A stretch of 16,329 nt of DNA, from contig JALWRJ010000351.1 in NCBI GenBank assembly GCA_026994125.1, positions 1-16,329 of the forward strand. Direction: 5' to 3'. Below the pieces are notes generated by a model. The model ran no database searches. It saw only the letters and a list, made by a program, of their open reading frames with translations, and was not told the DNA's origin. The translations under genes were made by a program, and so were the position numbers. This document shows positions 1 to 7,612 of this stretch, piece after piece; position 1 is the stretch's first letter, and each line of letters opens with the position of its first letter. Source of the DNA: Cyclobacteriaceae bacterium (lineage in GTDB: Bacteria; Bacteroidota; Bacteroidia; Cytophagales; Cyclobacteriaceae).

Positions 1-269
1 TACAGGTGGTAGAAGTGTGCTACCAATCTATGGAAGTAATGAAAGCCATGGCCGAAACCGGTAACCCTAACTCCGTAACCGATGCCGGAGTGGGTGCCCT
101 GTGTGCACGTACTGCCGTGCGTGGCGCTCTACTAAATGTAAAAATAAATGCCGGTGGCCTGGATGATAAAGCCATGGCTGAAACATTGGTTAGTAAAGGT
201 GAAGAAATTGCTCAAAAAGCCGAAACCTTAGAAAACGAAATACTAAAAGTGGTGGAAAGCAAGCTTTAG
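1..269 (+). CDS. Formimidoyl-tetrahydrofolate cyclodeaminase, C-terminal part (5' end outside window)
   Basis: The reading frame is open from the first bases and ends at TAG 267-269, so the gene starts upstream of the window; the GTG at 6 is only an internal valine. The visible 88 or so residues carry the typical cyclodeaminase core with GNPNSVTDAG, then an Ala/Arg-rich helix and NVKINAGG. This is the C-terminal, all-helical domain of FtcD-type proteins, which release ammonia from 5-formimino-tetrahydrofolate to give 5,10-methenyl-tetrahydrofolate in histidine degradation. It acts in the cytoplasm. I cannot see whether it is fused to an N-terminal glutamate formimidoyltransferase domain or stands alone. 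The next gene, pabB, follows 49 bp later on the same strand, so folate chemistry is a shared theme, although co-transcription is not proven. Confidence 0.85.
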   Translation, partial: QVVEVCYQSMEVMKAMAETGNPNSVTDAGVGALCARTAVRGALLNVKINAGGLDDKAMAETLVSKGEEIAQKAETLENEILKVVESKL

Positions 270-318
270 GCAAATAATAAGTTAGTATAGAAAGCCTTTA
301 TACAAGCGCATTTACTAT

Positions 319-1290
319 ATGTACAATAGGCAGCAAGCCATAGCAAAAATAAATAACTGGGGAGGCCTGCACAGGCCTTTTCTTTTTATTATAGATTACG
401 AAATGGAGGCCTCTTTACTGTACCCGCTTAACCGGGTACCAGCCACGGTGCAATACCAAATAGGCAAGTTTACCAATAGCCCCGGGTTAGCAGCTTCGCC
501 TCCTCCCTTTTATTTTAACCCCAACCCAATGCCTTTTACAATTTACAACAAAGGCTTTGCTACGGCCATGGAAGCACTCAGGTATGGTAATTCTTACTTG
601 CTTAATTTAACGTTTCCTACCCCCATAAACACCAACCTAACCATGGCCGAAATATACCAATACAGCAAGGCTCGTTATAAGCTTTGGCTTAAAAACCGGT
701 TGGTTGTGTTTTCGCCCGAGCCTTTTGTTCGTATTGCTGATGGCCAAATTAGCAGCTACCCCATGAAAGGAACCATAGATGCGGCACTGCCTCATGCCAA
801 AGAGCAACTTTTGGCTAACCCTAAAGAACAGGCAGAGCACGCAACCATTGTAGATTTAATTAGAAACGACCTGAGCCGGGTAGCCTCACAGGTACAGGTA
901 AGGCGCTACCGCTATGTAGAGGAAGTTGTAACCGCCCAAAAAACTTTGTTACAGGTTTCATCCGAAATTACCGGCACGCTTCCAAATAATTACCACAGCC
1001 AACTAGGTGATATTCTTTTTACCTTATTGCCGGCAGGTTCAATAAGCGGAGCACCCAAAAAGAAAACCGTAGAGGTAATTGCACATGCTGAATCACGAAA
1101 AAGAGGCTACTTTACCGGGGTGGTAGGCATTTTTGATGGCCAAAAACTTGACAGTGGCGTAATGATTCGCTTTATTGAAGAAAAAAACAATTCGCTGGTA
1201 TTTCGGAGTGGAGGTGGAATAACCGCACAAAGCAATGCCCAAGCCGAATACAACGAAATGCTAGACAAAGTGTATGTGCCTTTTATTTGA
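319..1290 (+). CDS. pabB: Aminodeoxychorismate synthase component I (PabB)
   Basis: This is a 323-residue chorismate-utilising enzyme that aminates chorismate to 4-amino-4-deoxychorismate, the first step of p-aminobenzoate and folate synthesis, using ammonia from a glutaminase partner (PabA). Seen motifs are PMKGT at residues 148-152 (the lysine variant typical of aminodeoxychorismate synthases, where anthranilate synthases have alanine), LIRNDL at 180-185, SISGAPKKKT at 241-250, YFTG at 264-267, and GGGI at 298-301 followed by E310/E313. The protein is shorter than E. coli PabB (about 450 residues) because the N-terminal subdomain is reduced, a form I associate with Bacteroidota. The ATG at 319 is the first in frame. 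Its 3' end overlaps pabC by 17 bp, which argues for translational coupling. No pabA lies in the window. Confidence 0.93.
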   Translation: MYNRQQAIAKINNWGGLHRPFLFIIDYEMEASLLYPLNRVPATVQYQIGKFTNSPGLAASPPPFYFNPNPMPFTIYNKGFATAMEALRYGNSYLLNLTFPTPINTNLTMAEIYQYSKARYKLWLKNRLVVFSPEPFVRIADGQISSYPMKGTIDAALPHAKEQLLANPKEQAEHATIVDLIRNDLSRVASQVQVRRYRYVEEVVTAQKTLLQVSSEITGTLPNNYHSQLGDILFTLLPAGSISGAPKKKTVEVIAHAESRKRGYFTGVVGIFDGQKLDSGVMIRFIEEKNNSLVFRSGGGITAQSNAQAEYNEMLDKVYVPFI

Positions 1291-1873
1291 AACCATTGCC
1301 TGCCAACAGAGCCAACTACAACACCTGGCCTGGCACGAACAACGGCTTAATAACAGCCGCGCCACCCTGTTTAAGGCACATAAGCCCGTAAGTTTACAAA
1401 ACATTCAACCTCCGAAGTTTACAAAAAAAGGCCTTTGGAAATGCCGTGTGTTGTACAAGCAACAAATTACCGGCATTAGCTTTGAGCCTTACCAACCCCG
1501 CAAGGTGCAATCACTTAAACTGGTACATAGTACCCTTCGCTATGCACATAAATATGAAGACCGAACTGAATTAGATACCCTTTATGCCATGCGAGGCTCG
1601 GCCGATGATATTCTAATTTGCAAAAATGGCTTGATTACCGATACCAGTATTGCTAATGTACTTTTTTTTGATGGAACCCATTGGCTTACCCCGGCAACGC
1701 CCTTGCTACCCGGCACCATGCGTGCCCAGCTCCTGCATTTGGGCAAAATAAAAGCAGCACATATTACACAAAAACAATTGCCTTACTTTAGCAAGGTAAT
1801 GGTTATTAATGCACTAAACCCGTTTAACGAAGCACGTGCATTCAGTGCCGCCACCATCCAATTGGATGGTTAA
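1274..1873 (+). CDS. pabC: Aminodeoxychorismate lyase-like class IV aminotransferase (PabC)
   Basis: This is a 199-residue fold-type IV PLP enzyme. In this context it should split 4-amino-4-deoxychorismate into p-aminobenzoate and pyruvate, finishing the step begun by the overlapping pabB. The PLP lysine is probably K93, in the stretch STLRYAHKYEDR. The family motif TDTSIANVLF (123-131) is followed by TPATPLLPGTMR (139-150), a usual substrate- and cofactor-binding segment. It is shorter than E. coli PabC (269 residues), with a small N-terminal domain, but nothing looks broken. The ATG at 1274 lies inside pabB in another frame. Sequence alone cannot exclude a D-amino-acid or branched-chain aminotransferase activity, but the overlap with pabB makes the lyase role likely. 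An 18-bp palindrome lies over its last codons. Confidence 0.87.
   Translation: MCLLFETIACQQSQLQHLAWHEQRLNNSRATLFKAHKPVSLQNIQPPKFTKKGLWKCRVLYKQQITGISFEPYQPRKVQSLKLVHSTLRYAHKYEDRTELDTLYAMRGSADDILICKNGLITDTSIANVLFFDGTHWLTPATPLLPGTMRAQLLHLGKIKAAHITQKQLPYFSKVMVINALNPFNEARAFSAATIQLDG
1853..1870. repeat. Perfect 18-bp palindrome at the 3' end of pabC
   Basis: The sequence ACCATCCAATTGGATGGT reads the same on both strands and ends directly before the pabC stop codon, in an 11-bp gap between convergent genes. As RNA it could fold as a 7-bp stem with an AATT loop on either strand. There is no clean U tract after it, so a role as an intrinsic terminator is weak. It may act as a transcript-end hairpin or simply be chance within coding sequence. 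Confidence 0.5.
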
Positions 1874-1884
1874 TAAACCCAGCT

Positions 1885-2397
1885 TTATTCTTTAAGCACC
1901 TCTTTTACAAATTGCAGCAATACCTCTGTTTGTTTTTCGCCTAGCTTTTGCCCAATTTGCGAAGCTATAAAAACCAACACCATGCCTACCAGGCAGGCCA
2001 GGGCATACCACAACATTTGGGTGGGTTGGTCGAGCATCATTTGGGAGGTGCCAAATACTACAAAACTTAAACAAGCTAAGCCCAATCCCACATAGGCAAA
2101 AATAAAAAAGGTCCAAATGGAAGGTTTGGGGCTAATGTAACCTCTTACCAGAGTGGGCTCGTTATGTGCCGCATAGGCATCGCCTTTTAAAGGGTTTTCT
2201 ACCACCTCCAATGTCATTTCGGGCGACCAAAACGCCTGTGCCTCCTCCTTACATTTTACCACCAAGTGGTGTTGAACTACTTTGGCTTGAAAAGGGTATG
2301 TATTGGAAGCAATGATTCTGTTTATATTTTGCAGAACAGTAGCTACATTCAAAGTCGTAAACTCTCGTATTCGTGGCCTTATTCTAATACTATACAT
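1885..2397 (-). CDS. Conserved two-helix membrane protein of unknown function
   Basis: This is a 170-residue protein with a soluble N-terminal part (1-93) followed by two predicted membrane helices, about 94-116 and 129-149, and a short amphipathic tail. The N-terminal part begins with a basic stretch (RIRPRIREF) and contains FWSPE (56-60) and TLVRGYISPKPSIW (82-95) just before the first helix. This layout recalls a conserved hypothetical family I have seen in Bacteroidota, where the FWSP and GxxxPKPxxWT signatures recur, but I know no function for it. There is no signal peptide and no recognised catalytic motif. The start at 2397 is the first ATG and is preceded by AT-rich sequence. It converges on pabC with an 11-bp gap and follows a tiny candidate gene on the same strand. 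Confidence 0.75.
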   Translation of the reverse strand: MYSIRIRPRIREFTTLNVATVLQNINRIIASNTYPFQAKVVQHHLVVKCKEEAQAFWSPEMTLEVVENPLKGDAYAAHNEPTLVRGYISPKPSIWTFFIFAYVGLGLACLSFVVFGTSQMMLDQPTQMLWYALACLVGMVLVFIASQIGQKLGEKQTEVLLQFVKEVLKE

Positions 2398-2445
2398 TTA
2401 ATATTGTTGAAATCTATATGTTTGACAGATGTAATTTTTAACCTC

Positions 2446-2529
2446 TTACCTATACTTTTTACGTATCCAATTAGCCCCAATAATTAATACAGCTAATAGC
2501 ACAAAGCCCCACCAATCTATCTGTTCCAT
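2446..2529 (-). CDS. Candidate 27-residue single-helix membrane micropeptide
   Basis: A short reading frame, ATG at 2529-2527 to TAA at 2448-2446, encodes 27 residues: an acidic/aromatic start (MEQIDWWG), one hydrophobic helix (FVLLAVLIIGANWI) and a basic end (RKKYR). This is the classical plan of a bacterial small membrane protein with its C-terminus in the cytoplasm, and it lies in a stretch that otherwise holds no gene. It ends 48 bp before the start of the two-helix membrane protein on the same strand and could share its transcript. No ribosome binding site is evident, as is usual in Bacteroidota. Supported only by composition and position. Confidence 0.45.
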   Translation of the reverse strand: MEQIDWWGFVLLAVLIIGANWIRKKYR

Positions 2530-2635
2530 TCTACAATAATAAGGTTTTATAACAAATTTGTGGTTTTTTGTGATACAGGTGTGATAAATGTTACTTGATA
2601 AGGCTACAACGGTTTTTACTTTTATGCGATTAAAC

Positions 2636-2643
2636 TACTTTTG
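2636..2643 (+). promoter_or_regulatory. Candidate Bacteroidota -7 promoter element before mscS
   Basis: TACTTTTG matches the Bacteroidota -7 consensus TAnnTTTG exactly and lies 16 bp before the mscS ATG, giving a leader of only about 10-15 nt. No good -33 TTTG is seen at the usual distance upstream, only T-rich sequence near 2612-2622, so the call is tentative. Confidence 0.45.
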
Positions 2644-2659
2644 CAAAAACTAAACAATC

Positions 2660-3496
2660 ATGAACAGTAAAGAACTTACCGAAAATGCAGCTGCTTATAA
2701 GGGCTACATAATAGATTTTGTAATGAATTATGGCCCTAAACTAATAGGCGCTATTCTGGCGCTTATTATAGGCCTTTGGATTGTAAAAGCCCTAACACGC
2801 GGTTTTGAACGTATTATGGTTAAATCCAAGCTGGATGACTCGCTCCGCCCTTTTCTTAAAAGTTTAGTTAATACGCTACTTAAAGCGATGCTTATAATTA
2901 GTATTATGAGTATGCTGGGCATAGAAATGACGAGTTTTATTGCCATTTTGGGAGCGGCCGGTTTAGCCGTAGGTATGGCCTTATCCGGCACTTTGCAGAA
3001 TTTTGCCGGAGGCGTTATGATACTCATATTTAAGCCTTTTAAGGTAGGCGATTTTATTGAGGCTCAAGGCTACACCGGAGTAGTAAAAGAGATACAAATA
3101 TTTGTTACCATTTTAACCACACCCAATAACATTACCATCATCATTCCAAACGGAGGCCTTTCAAATGGTTCATTAACTAATTACAGTACCCGCAGTACCC
3201 GCAGGGTAGATTGGACGGTGGGTGTAGCCTATGGTGAGAGCGTGGATAAAGTTCGAAAAGTAATAAGAGCTTTGCTCGATGCCGATGAACGTATTTTAGA
3301 TGACCCTGAATCGTTTGTAAAAGTAGGAGAATTGGCCGACAGCTCGGTTAACTTTACCGTTCGTGCTTGGGTTAAAGCCGAAGATTATTGGGATGTATAT
3401 TTTGACATGAATGAAAAAATCTATACCACCTTTGAACAAGAAGGCATTAGCATCCCTTTTCCACAAATGGATGTACACGTAAACAATGTTAACTAA
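2660..3496 (+). CDS. mscS: Small-conductance mechanosensitive channel, MscS family
   Basis: This is a 278-residue inner-membrane channel close in length to E. coli MscS (286). Predicted helices are about 25-46, 66-87 and the pore-lining TM3 at 91-124. TM3 has the expected Gly/Ala-rich packing motif LGAAGLAVGMALSGTLQNFA (97-116), followed by FKPFKVGDFIE (124-134), the start of the beta domain. The cytoplasmic C-terminal vestibule ends at QMDVHVNNVN. The channel opens under membrane tension and releases solutes during hypo-osmotic shock. The ATG at 2660 is preceded by a TAnnTTTG promoter match. A DUF3078 gene starts 15 bp after the stop, so the two are probably co-transcribed. Nothing unusual is visible in the channel itself. 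Confidence 0.95.
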   Translation: MNSKELTENAAAYKGYIIDFVMNYGPKLIGAILALIIGLWIVKALTRGFERIMVKSKLDDSLRPFLKSLVNTLLKAMLIISIMSMLGIEMTSFIAILGAAGLAVGMALSGTLQNFAGGVMILIFKPFKVGDFIEAQGYTGVVKEIQIFVTILTTPNNITIIIPNGGLSNGSLTNYSTRSTRRVDWTVGVAYGESVDKVRKVIRALLDADERILDDPESFVKVGELADSSVNFTVRAWVKAEDYWDVYFDMNEKIYTTFEQEGISIPFPQMDVHVNNVN

Positions 3497-3511
3497 TTAA
3501 TAGTACCTCTT

Positions 3512-4423
3512 ATGATTAAAAAAATACTTGTAGTTGCCTGGGCTGTAGGCCTTAGCAACCTGGCGCTTGCCCAAACCAATGATACTACCGCAACCCAAGA
3601 TACAATTTGGCGCGTAGGTAGTAAAATGAGCTTTTTGTTTAACCAGGTTGCACTTACTAATTGGGCAGCCGGGGGCAATAACTCATTGGCCTGGAATGCC
3701 ACCGGAGAGTTTAATGCCAACTATAAAAAAGGGAAATTAGCTTGGGATAATTATCTTTTTATGGGTTACGGTACCTCTAAGCAAGGTAAAGACCCTTTGA
3801 ACAAAACTGATGATAAAATTTTGATTAGCACCAATGTAGGCTACGACATAAGCAAAAGTTGGTACGGCATTTTTAATGCTAACCTGCGCACCCAGTTTGC
3901 CAATGGTTTTACCGAAGATAACGATTCGCTTCGAAACTCCACATTTATGGCTCCGGGTTACCTGGTAGCCGGTTTGGGTTTTGAATTTAAGCCTTCGGAT
4001 AATTTTTTCCTTAAATTAGAACCGGTAGCCAATAAAACCACTTTTGTGTTAGACGATTCGCTGTCTGCCGTGGGCGCTTATGGTGTTGCCCCGGGTAAAA
4101 AAAGCAGGCAGGAATTTGGTGCGTTTTTGGCCTTGAACTATAAAAAAGAAATTCTTAAAAATGTAACCTTTAATACCTTGTACACCATGTTTGGCGATTA
4201 CCGCAATTTAGCCGTGTGGGATGTTAACTGGGATTTGATATTAGATTTAAAGGTTAATGAGTTTTTATCGGCCAATTTTACGGTAAACATGATTTACGAC
4301 CAGGATGTGCTAGTACCTGTGGATACTTCGGGCGATGGCATAAAAGACGGAACCGGACCCAGAGTACAGTTTAGGCAAGCTTTGGGAGTGGGGCTTACAG
4401 CCACCCTGGGTACTACCAAGTAA
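3512..4423 (+). CDS. DUF3078 secreted/outer-membrane-associated protein
   Basis: This is a 303-residue protein with a clear Sec signal peptide: basic MIKK, a hydrophobic core, and an ALA/Q cleavage site after residue 20. The mature part starts with IWRVGSKMSFLFNQVALTNWAAGGNNS, the signature of DUF3078, a family largely restricted to Bacteroidota. It continues with alternating polar/aromatic strands such as WDNYLFMGYG, ILISTNVGYDI and FFLKLEPVANKTTF, which suggest a beta-barrel or beta-sheet envelope protein. It ends with VGLTATLGTTK and lacks the usual terminal aromatic residue of classical outer-membrane porins. Function is unknown. It is the second gene after mscS with a 15-bp gap and ends at a strong terminator hairpin. 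Confidence 0.88.
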   Translation: MIKKILVVAWAVGLSNLALAQTNDTTATQDTIWRVGSKMSFLFNQVALTNWAAGGNNSLAWNATGEFNANYKKGKLAWDNYLFMGYGTSKQGKDPLNKTDDKILISTNVGYDISKSWYGIFNANLRTQFANGFTEDNDSLRNSTFMAPGYLVAGLGFEFKPSDNFFLKLEPVANKTTFVLDDSLSAVGAYGVAPGKKSRQEFGAFLALNYKKEILKNVTFNTLYTMFGDYRNLAVWDVNWDLILDLKVNEFLSANFTVNMIYDQDVLVPVDTSGDGIKDGTGPRVQFRQALGVGLTATLGTTK

Positions 4424-4445
4424 AATTTAGCCCTTATGATACTAT

Positions 4446-4474
4446 AAAAAAGCGAGCAGTTTGCTCGCTTTTTT
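4446..4474. terminator. Bidirectional rho-independent terminator
   Basis: The stem GCGAGCA (4452-4458) pairs with TGCTCGC (4462-4468) around a GTT loop. It is preceded by six A (4446-4451) and followed by six T (4469-4474), so it reads as an intrinsic terminator on both strands. It lies between the convergent DUF3078 gene and the LtaS-like gene, whose TAA stop overlaps the end of the T tract. Confidence 0.93.
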
Positions 4475-6434
4475 ATGGCGTTTTTGCTACCAATCGGTCA
4501 TCTACCATACGGTTGTTATGTTGCTGTATTACTGCCTTAATTAAAGGTTCCATTTTAGCTTGAATAGTAGGGGCTTTACCTACAAGATTATTTCGCATTA
4601 ATGGATCCTCTTTTAAATTATACAGTCCTATGGTTTTTTGTGTATTATGCTGTATTACCCAGTGGCCTTGGATAAGTTGAAAGGCATTTCCATAATAATT
4701 AAAAACAAATTTTTCTTTGGGTGGATGGAGCATATCCTGCCCAAAGGCCAGGTAAGGCTTAGGATAATGTAAGTAATGTAATACTGTAGGCATAATATCT
4801 ATCTGTTGTACCACAGTACTATCTACCCCCACCAGGTTAGCCCCCGGCTGAAACAAAATAATAGGTACGGTAAAGGCACCCACCGGAGTTTTAAATTGAG
4901 GGTAATACGAAGTACAGGTGTGGTCTCCGGTAATAATAAACAAGGTATTGTTAAACCAATCTTTGGTTTTTGCTGTAGCAAATAATTGTTTAAGGGCATA
5001 ATCGGCATAGCCAATGCTTTTATGCATTTTTACCTTACCTTCAGGTATTTTGTCCTTTAAAAAATCAGGTATTTTATGTGGGTGGTGCGATGAAACCGAA
5101 AACACAGCACTCATAAAAGGCTTGGGAAACGAATCCATGGTTTGAATGGCATACGGTAAAAACAGGTGATCCCAAATGCCCCAAACGCCATCGTAATCGT
5201 CTGGGTTTCCGTATTCATTAAAACCATAATAATGTTGGATGCCTGCCTGAACAGCAAAAGCATTTAAGCCCAGCGAACCATTGGGGGCACCATGAAAGAA
5301 AGCGGTGTAATAGCCCTGCTCACCCAGCAATTTTGGTATTGAATTAATGGTGTTGCCGGAATAATTAGATACCGTGAACGACTCTTGCATAGAAGGAATA
5401 CCGGCCAACACCGCTGGCGAACCCTCAATGGATATGCGGCTATTGGCGTACGCATTAGGAAAAATAAGGGCATGCTGTGCCAGTGAGTCTAAAAAAGGAG
5501 TGTATCCTTTATACTTGCCTTGCTCCAGGGTACGGTTAAAAACCCCAATGGGCTCTCTGCCCAGGCTTTCGATAATAAGCACCACCACATTTAAGGGTTT
5601 AAAGGTTGCAGTATCGGCCGGGTGGTTCACATTGTAAATTTGAGCCAGCCGGGTACTATCGTAGTAGTGTTGCTTTTGGTACACCGGCTTATCCAACGAC
5701 ATCATCATGGTAAAAGCCGTATTTTGAACCAGCACAATGTCTCCGGGATTTTCTACATATTGGCCGGCATCGGAGGCCACCAATGGAAAATCCTGCTTAG
5801 GAGGCAGGCCACTGCGAATACCAATAATAGCCAGCCCAATAAAAACCAACATACTTAACAATTGCAGTGCAAAGGTTTGCCAGCTATTAACCCGGTTATA
5901 AGTTGCCTTGAGCAACCGAACAGCCCATACGAGCAAAGCCATTAAACCCAGCCAAATTAAAAAGATGTAAAAATAATCGATGATGAAGTGGTAGGCCAAT
6001 TGCCCATAATTTACCTCATGGGCAAACTCATCGAACACGGCTATGGTGGTACGTTCCGAGGTAAATTCATAATAGGCCATATCGATGCAATTAAGGGCCA
6101 GCGCCATGCCGTTGGTTAGGTAAAAAATAGCATTAAGTATGTTGCTAAACCAAGGGTTGTTTTTACCATTTACAGGCAAAAGCATAAGCAGGTAATACAG
6201 CGAATTAGCATAAAGTACAGCAGTTAAATCGAAGCGAAGCCCTCCTAAAAAAATAACAACCAGCTGCTTAAACGTAGTTGCCTGAAAGCTATCTGCATTG
6301 AGCCAATAAAACAGCAAACGGGTAAGCGAAAACAAGCCCATCACTACTAGTAAACGTAGTGCCACTTGTCCCGCTGGCAAAGATTTAAGATTTTTAAGCA
6401 TAGCTTGTGCCAGAGTATCTGCTTTTAGTTTCAT
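4473..6434 (-). CDS. LTA synthase family / sulfatase-fold membrane phosphotransferase
   Basis: This is a 653-residue membrane enzyme of the LtaS/MdoB group. The start is taken at 6434 (MKLKADTLAQ); an in-frame ATG at 6476 would add 14 residues with no family character. Counting from 6476, about five N-terminal membrane helices (roughly 38-58, 70-102, 112-134, 163-190, 203-221) precede an extracytoplasmic alkaline-phosphatase-fold domain from about 293. Metal and catalytic motifs are IIESLGR with E303, RISIEG with the probable nucleophile S349, HGAPNGS (395-401) and GDHT with D518/H519. Family members transfer phosphoglycerol or phosphoethanolamine-type groups from lipids, or hydrolyse sulfate esters. 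In a Gram-negative the substrate may be a periplasmic glycan or envelope lipid, but the sequence does not decide this. It is a single gene, divergent from arsM. Confidence 0.88.
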   Translation of the reverse strand: MKLKADTLAQAMLKNLKSLPAGQVALRLLVVMGLFSLTRLLFYWLNADSFQATTFKQLVVIFLGGLRFDLTAVLYANSLYYLLMLLPVNGKNNPWFSNILNAIFYLTNGMALALNCIDMAYYEFTSERTTIAVFDEFAHEVNYGQLAYHFIIDYFYIFLIWLGLMALLVWAVRLLKATYNRVNSWQTFALQLLSMLVFIGLAIIGIRSGLPPKQDFPLVASDAGQYVENPGDIVLVQNTAFTMMMSLDKPVYQKQHYYDSTRLAQIYNVNHPADTATFKPLNVVVLIIESLGREPIGVFNRTLEQGKYKGYTPFLDSLAQHALIFPNAYANSRISIEGSPAVLAGIPSMQESFTVSNYSGNTINSIPKLLGEQGYYTAFFHGAPNGSLGLNAFAVQAGIQHYYGFNEYGNPDDYDGVWGIWDHLFLPYAIQTMDSFPKPFMSAVFSVSSHHPHKIPDFLKDKIPEGKVKMHKSIGYADYALKQLFATAKTKDWFNNTLFIITGDHTCTSYYPQFKTPVGAFTVPIILFQPGANLVGVDSTVVQQIDIMPTVLHYLHYPKPYLAFGQDMLHPPKEKFVFNYYGNAFQLIQGHWVIQHNTQKTIGLYNLKEDPLMRNNLVGKAPTIQAKMEPLIKAVIQQHNNRMVDDRLVAKTP

Positions 6435-6574
6435 AAATAATAAACTGGTTCCAAATAAACTGCTAAAGTAAAACAATAAAGTTGCATTTGTAACTTGAAT
6501 TCAGCCACTAAGCTGTGTAAAAAAGATGGAACTTTTGTACTACCATATTTGGTTAACAGCATATATCTTTACAT

Positions 6575-6590
6575 TTCAATTAATATTGAA
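6575..6590. repeat. Short inverted repeat immediately before arsM
   Basis: TTCAAT (6575-6580) and ATTGAA (6585-6590) form 6-bp arms around TAAT, ending two bases before the arsM ATG. It could be a regulator site or a small hairpin that hides the start. It does not resemble the palindrome at 16251-16272, so I do not assign it to the same ArsR protein. It may also be chance in AT-rich DNA. Confidence 0.3.
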
Positions 6591-6592
6591 TT

Positions 6593-7561
6593 ATGAGCTA
6601 CCTTAAAACCACGCAAAACGTATATAAACAAGCTGCCCAAACGCCCGATGTTGGGCTGTGTTGCACCACCTCGCCTGTATGGCAGTTTCCCGGGCTGGAA
6701 ATTCCCAAAATTATGTTAGATATGAACTACGGGTGTGGCAGTACCGTAAATATGCAGGATTTGGTTAATAACCCTCAAATTTTATATGTAGGCGTAGGCG
6801 GGGGTATGGAGTTGCTTCAGTTTGCGTATTTTAACCAGCAAAAAGGGGGCGTAATAGGTTTAGATGTAGTAGATGAAATGCTGGAGGCCTCCAAAGCCAA
6901 TTTTAAGGTGGCTGAAGAAATAAACCCCTGGTTTAAATCCGAGTTTGTGGATTTGCGTAAAGGGACTGCCCTCGATTTGCCTATTGCAGATAACAGTATA
7001 GACGTAGCTGCCCAAAACTGCCTCTTTAATATCTTTACAAAACAAGACCTAAAAATAGCGCTTAAAGAAATGTACCGCGTTCTTAAACCACAAGGCAGGT
7101 TAGTAATGAGCGACCCGGTAACCGATGACTACATACCACCCCACGTACAAAACGATGAACGTTTACGAGCACTCTGCATGAGTGGCATGCTTAGCCTAAA
7201 AGAGTACCTGGCCATGATAACCGAAGCCGGGTTTGGCACCCTTGAAGTGCGTGCCAAACGCCCCTACCGGGTTTTGGCTCCGGGAGCCTATGAAGTAGAA
7301 AAACTGGTGTATATCGAAAGCGTTGAAGTAGCCGCTATTAAAGACCCCATGCCGGCCGATGGCCCTTGTGTATTTACCGGTAAATCAGCTATTTACTACG
7401 GCACCGAACCATATTTTGACGATAATGCAGGCCATGTTTTATTGCCCAACCAGCCGTTGGCTGTGTGCGATAAAACCGCAGCTGCCCTTATGTCATTAGG
7501 CAGAAACGATATTTTTATTTCGGAATCTACCTACTTTTATGATGGAGGTGGGTGCTGTTAA
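6593..7561 (+). CDS. arsM: Arsenosugar-type arsenite methyltransferase (ArsM)
   Basis: This is a 322-residue SAM-dependent methyltransferase matching the arsenosugar-biosynthesis ArsM type rather than the CmArsM/RpArsM type. The order of features is a cysteine pair in DVGLCC (C23, C24), C48 in NYGCG, SAM motif I YVGVGGG (65-71), acidic residue D91 in GLDVVDEM, C143 in AAQNCLFNIF, YRVLKPQGRLVMSDP (161-175), C195, and a conserved tail with C259, YFDDNAGH (274-281), VCDKTA (291-296) and a final DGGGCC. The cysteines would bind and methylate trivalent arsenic in the cytoplasm. The usual partner, the radical SAM protein ArsS, is not present in the window; instead a tiny Cys-rich membrane protein and a thioredoxin follow on the same strand. 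The thioredoxin may re-reduce the As-binding cysteines. The start is the first ATG and lacks an obvious SD. Confidence 0.85.
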   Translation: MSYLKTTQNVYKQAAQTPDVGLCCTTSPVWQFPGLEIPKIMLDMNYGCGSTVNMQDLVNNPQILYVGVGGGMELLQFAYFNQQKGGVIGLDVVDEMLEASKANFKVAEEINPWFKSEFVDLRKGTALDLPIADNSIDVAAQNCLFNIFTKQDLKIALKEMYRVLKPQGRLVMSDPVTDDYIPPHVQNDERLRALCMSGMLSLKEYLAMITEAGFGTLEVRAKRPYRVLAPGAYEVEKLVYIESVEVAAIKDPMPADGPCVFTGKSAIYYGTEPYFDDNAGHVLLPNQPLAVCDKTAAALMSLGRNDIFISESTYFYDGGGCC

Positions 7562-7600
7562 TTGAAGGCAGCCTTCGCAATCCTTATCAATTAAACTCTT

Positions 7601-7608
7601 TAATTTTG
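7601..7608 (+). promoter_or_regulatory. Candidate -7 element before the small Cys-rich gene
   Basis: TAATTTTG matches TAnnTTTG exactly and ends only 4 bp before the ATG at 7613. If used, the transcript would be leaderless or nearly so. No -33 TTTG is seen at normal spacing, so this may be a chance match. Confidence 0.3.
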
Positions 7609-7612
7609 CACT

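Noticed and set aside
2266..2487. A 73-residue open frame on the + strand in the mscS upstream region
   Set aside because: It overlaps the start of the two-helix membrane protein and the micropeptide frame on the other strand and has no recognisable features.
7562..7580. Possible terminator hairpin after arsM (GAAGG/CCTTC around CAG)
   Set aside because: The stem is only 5 bp and is not followed directly by a T run, so it is too weak to call.
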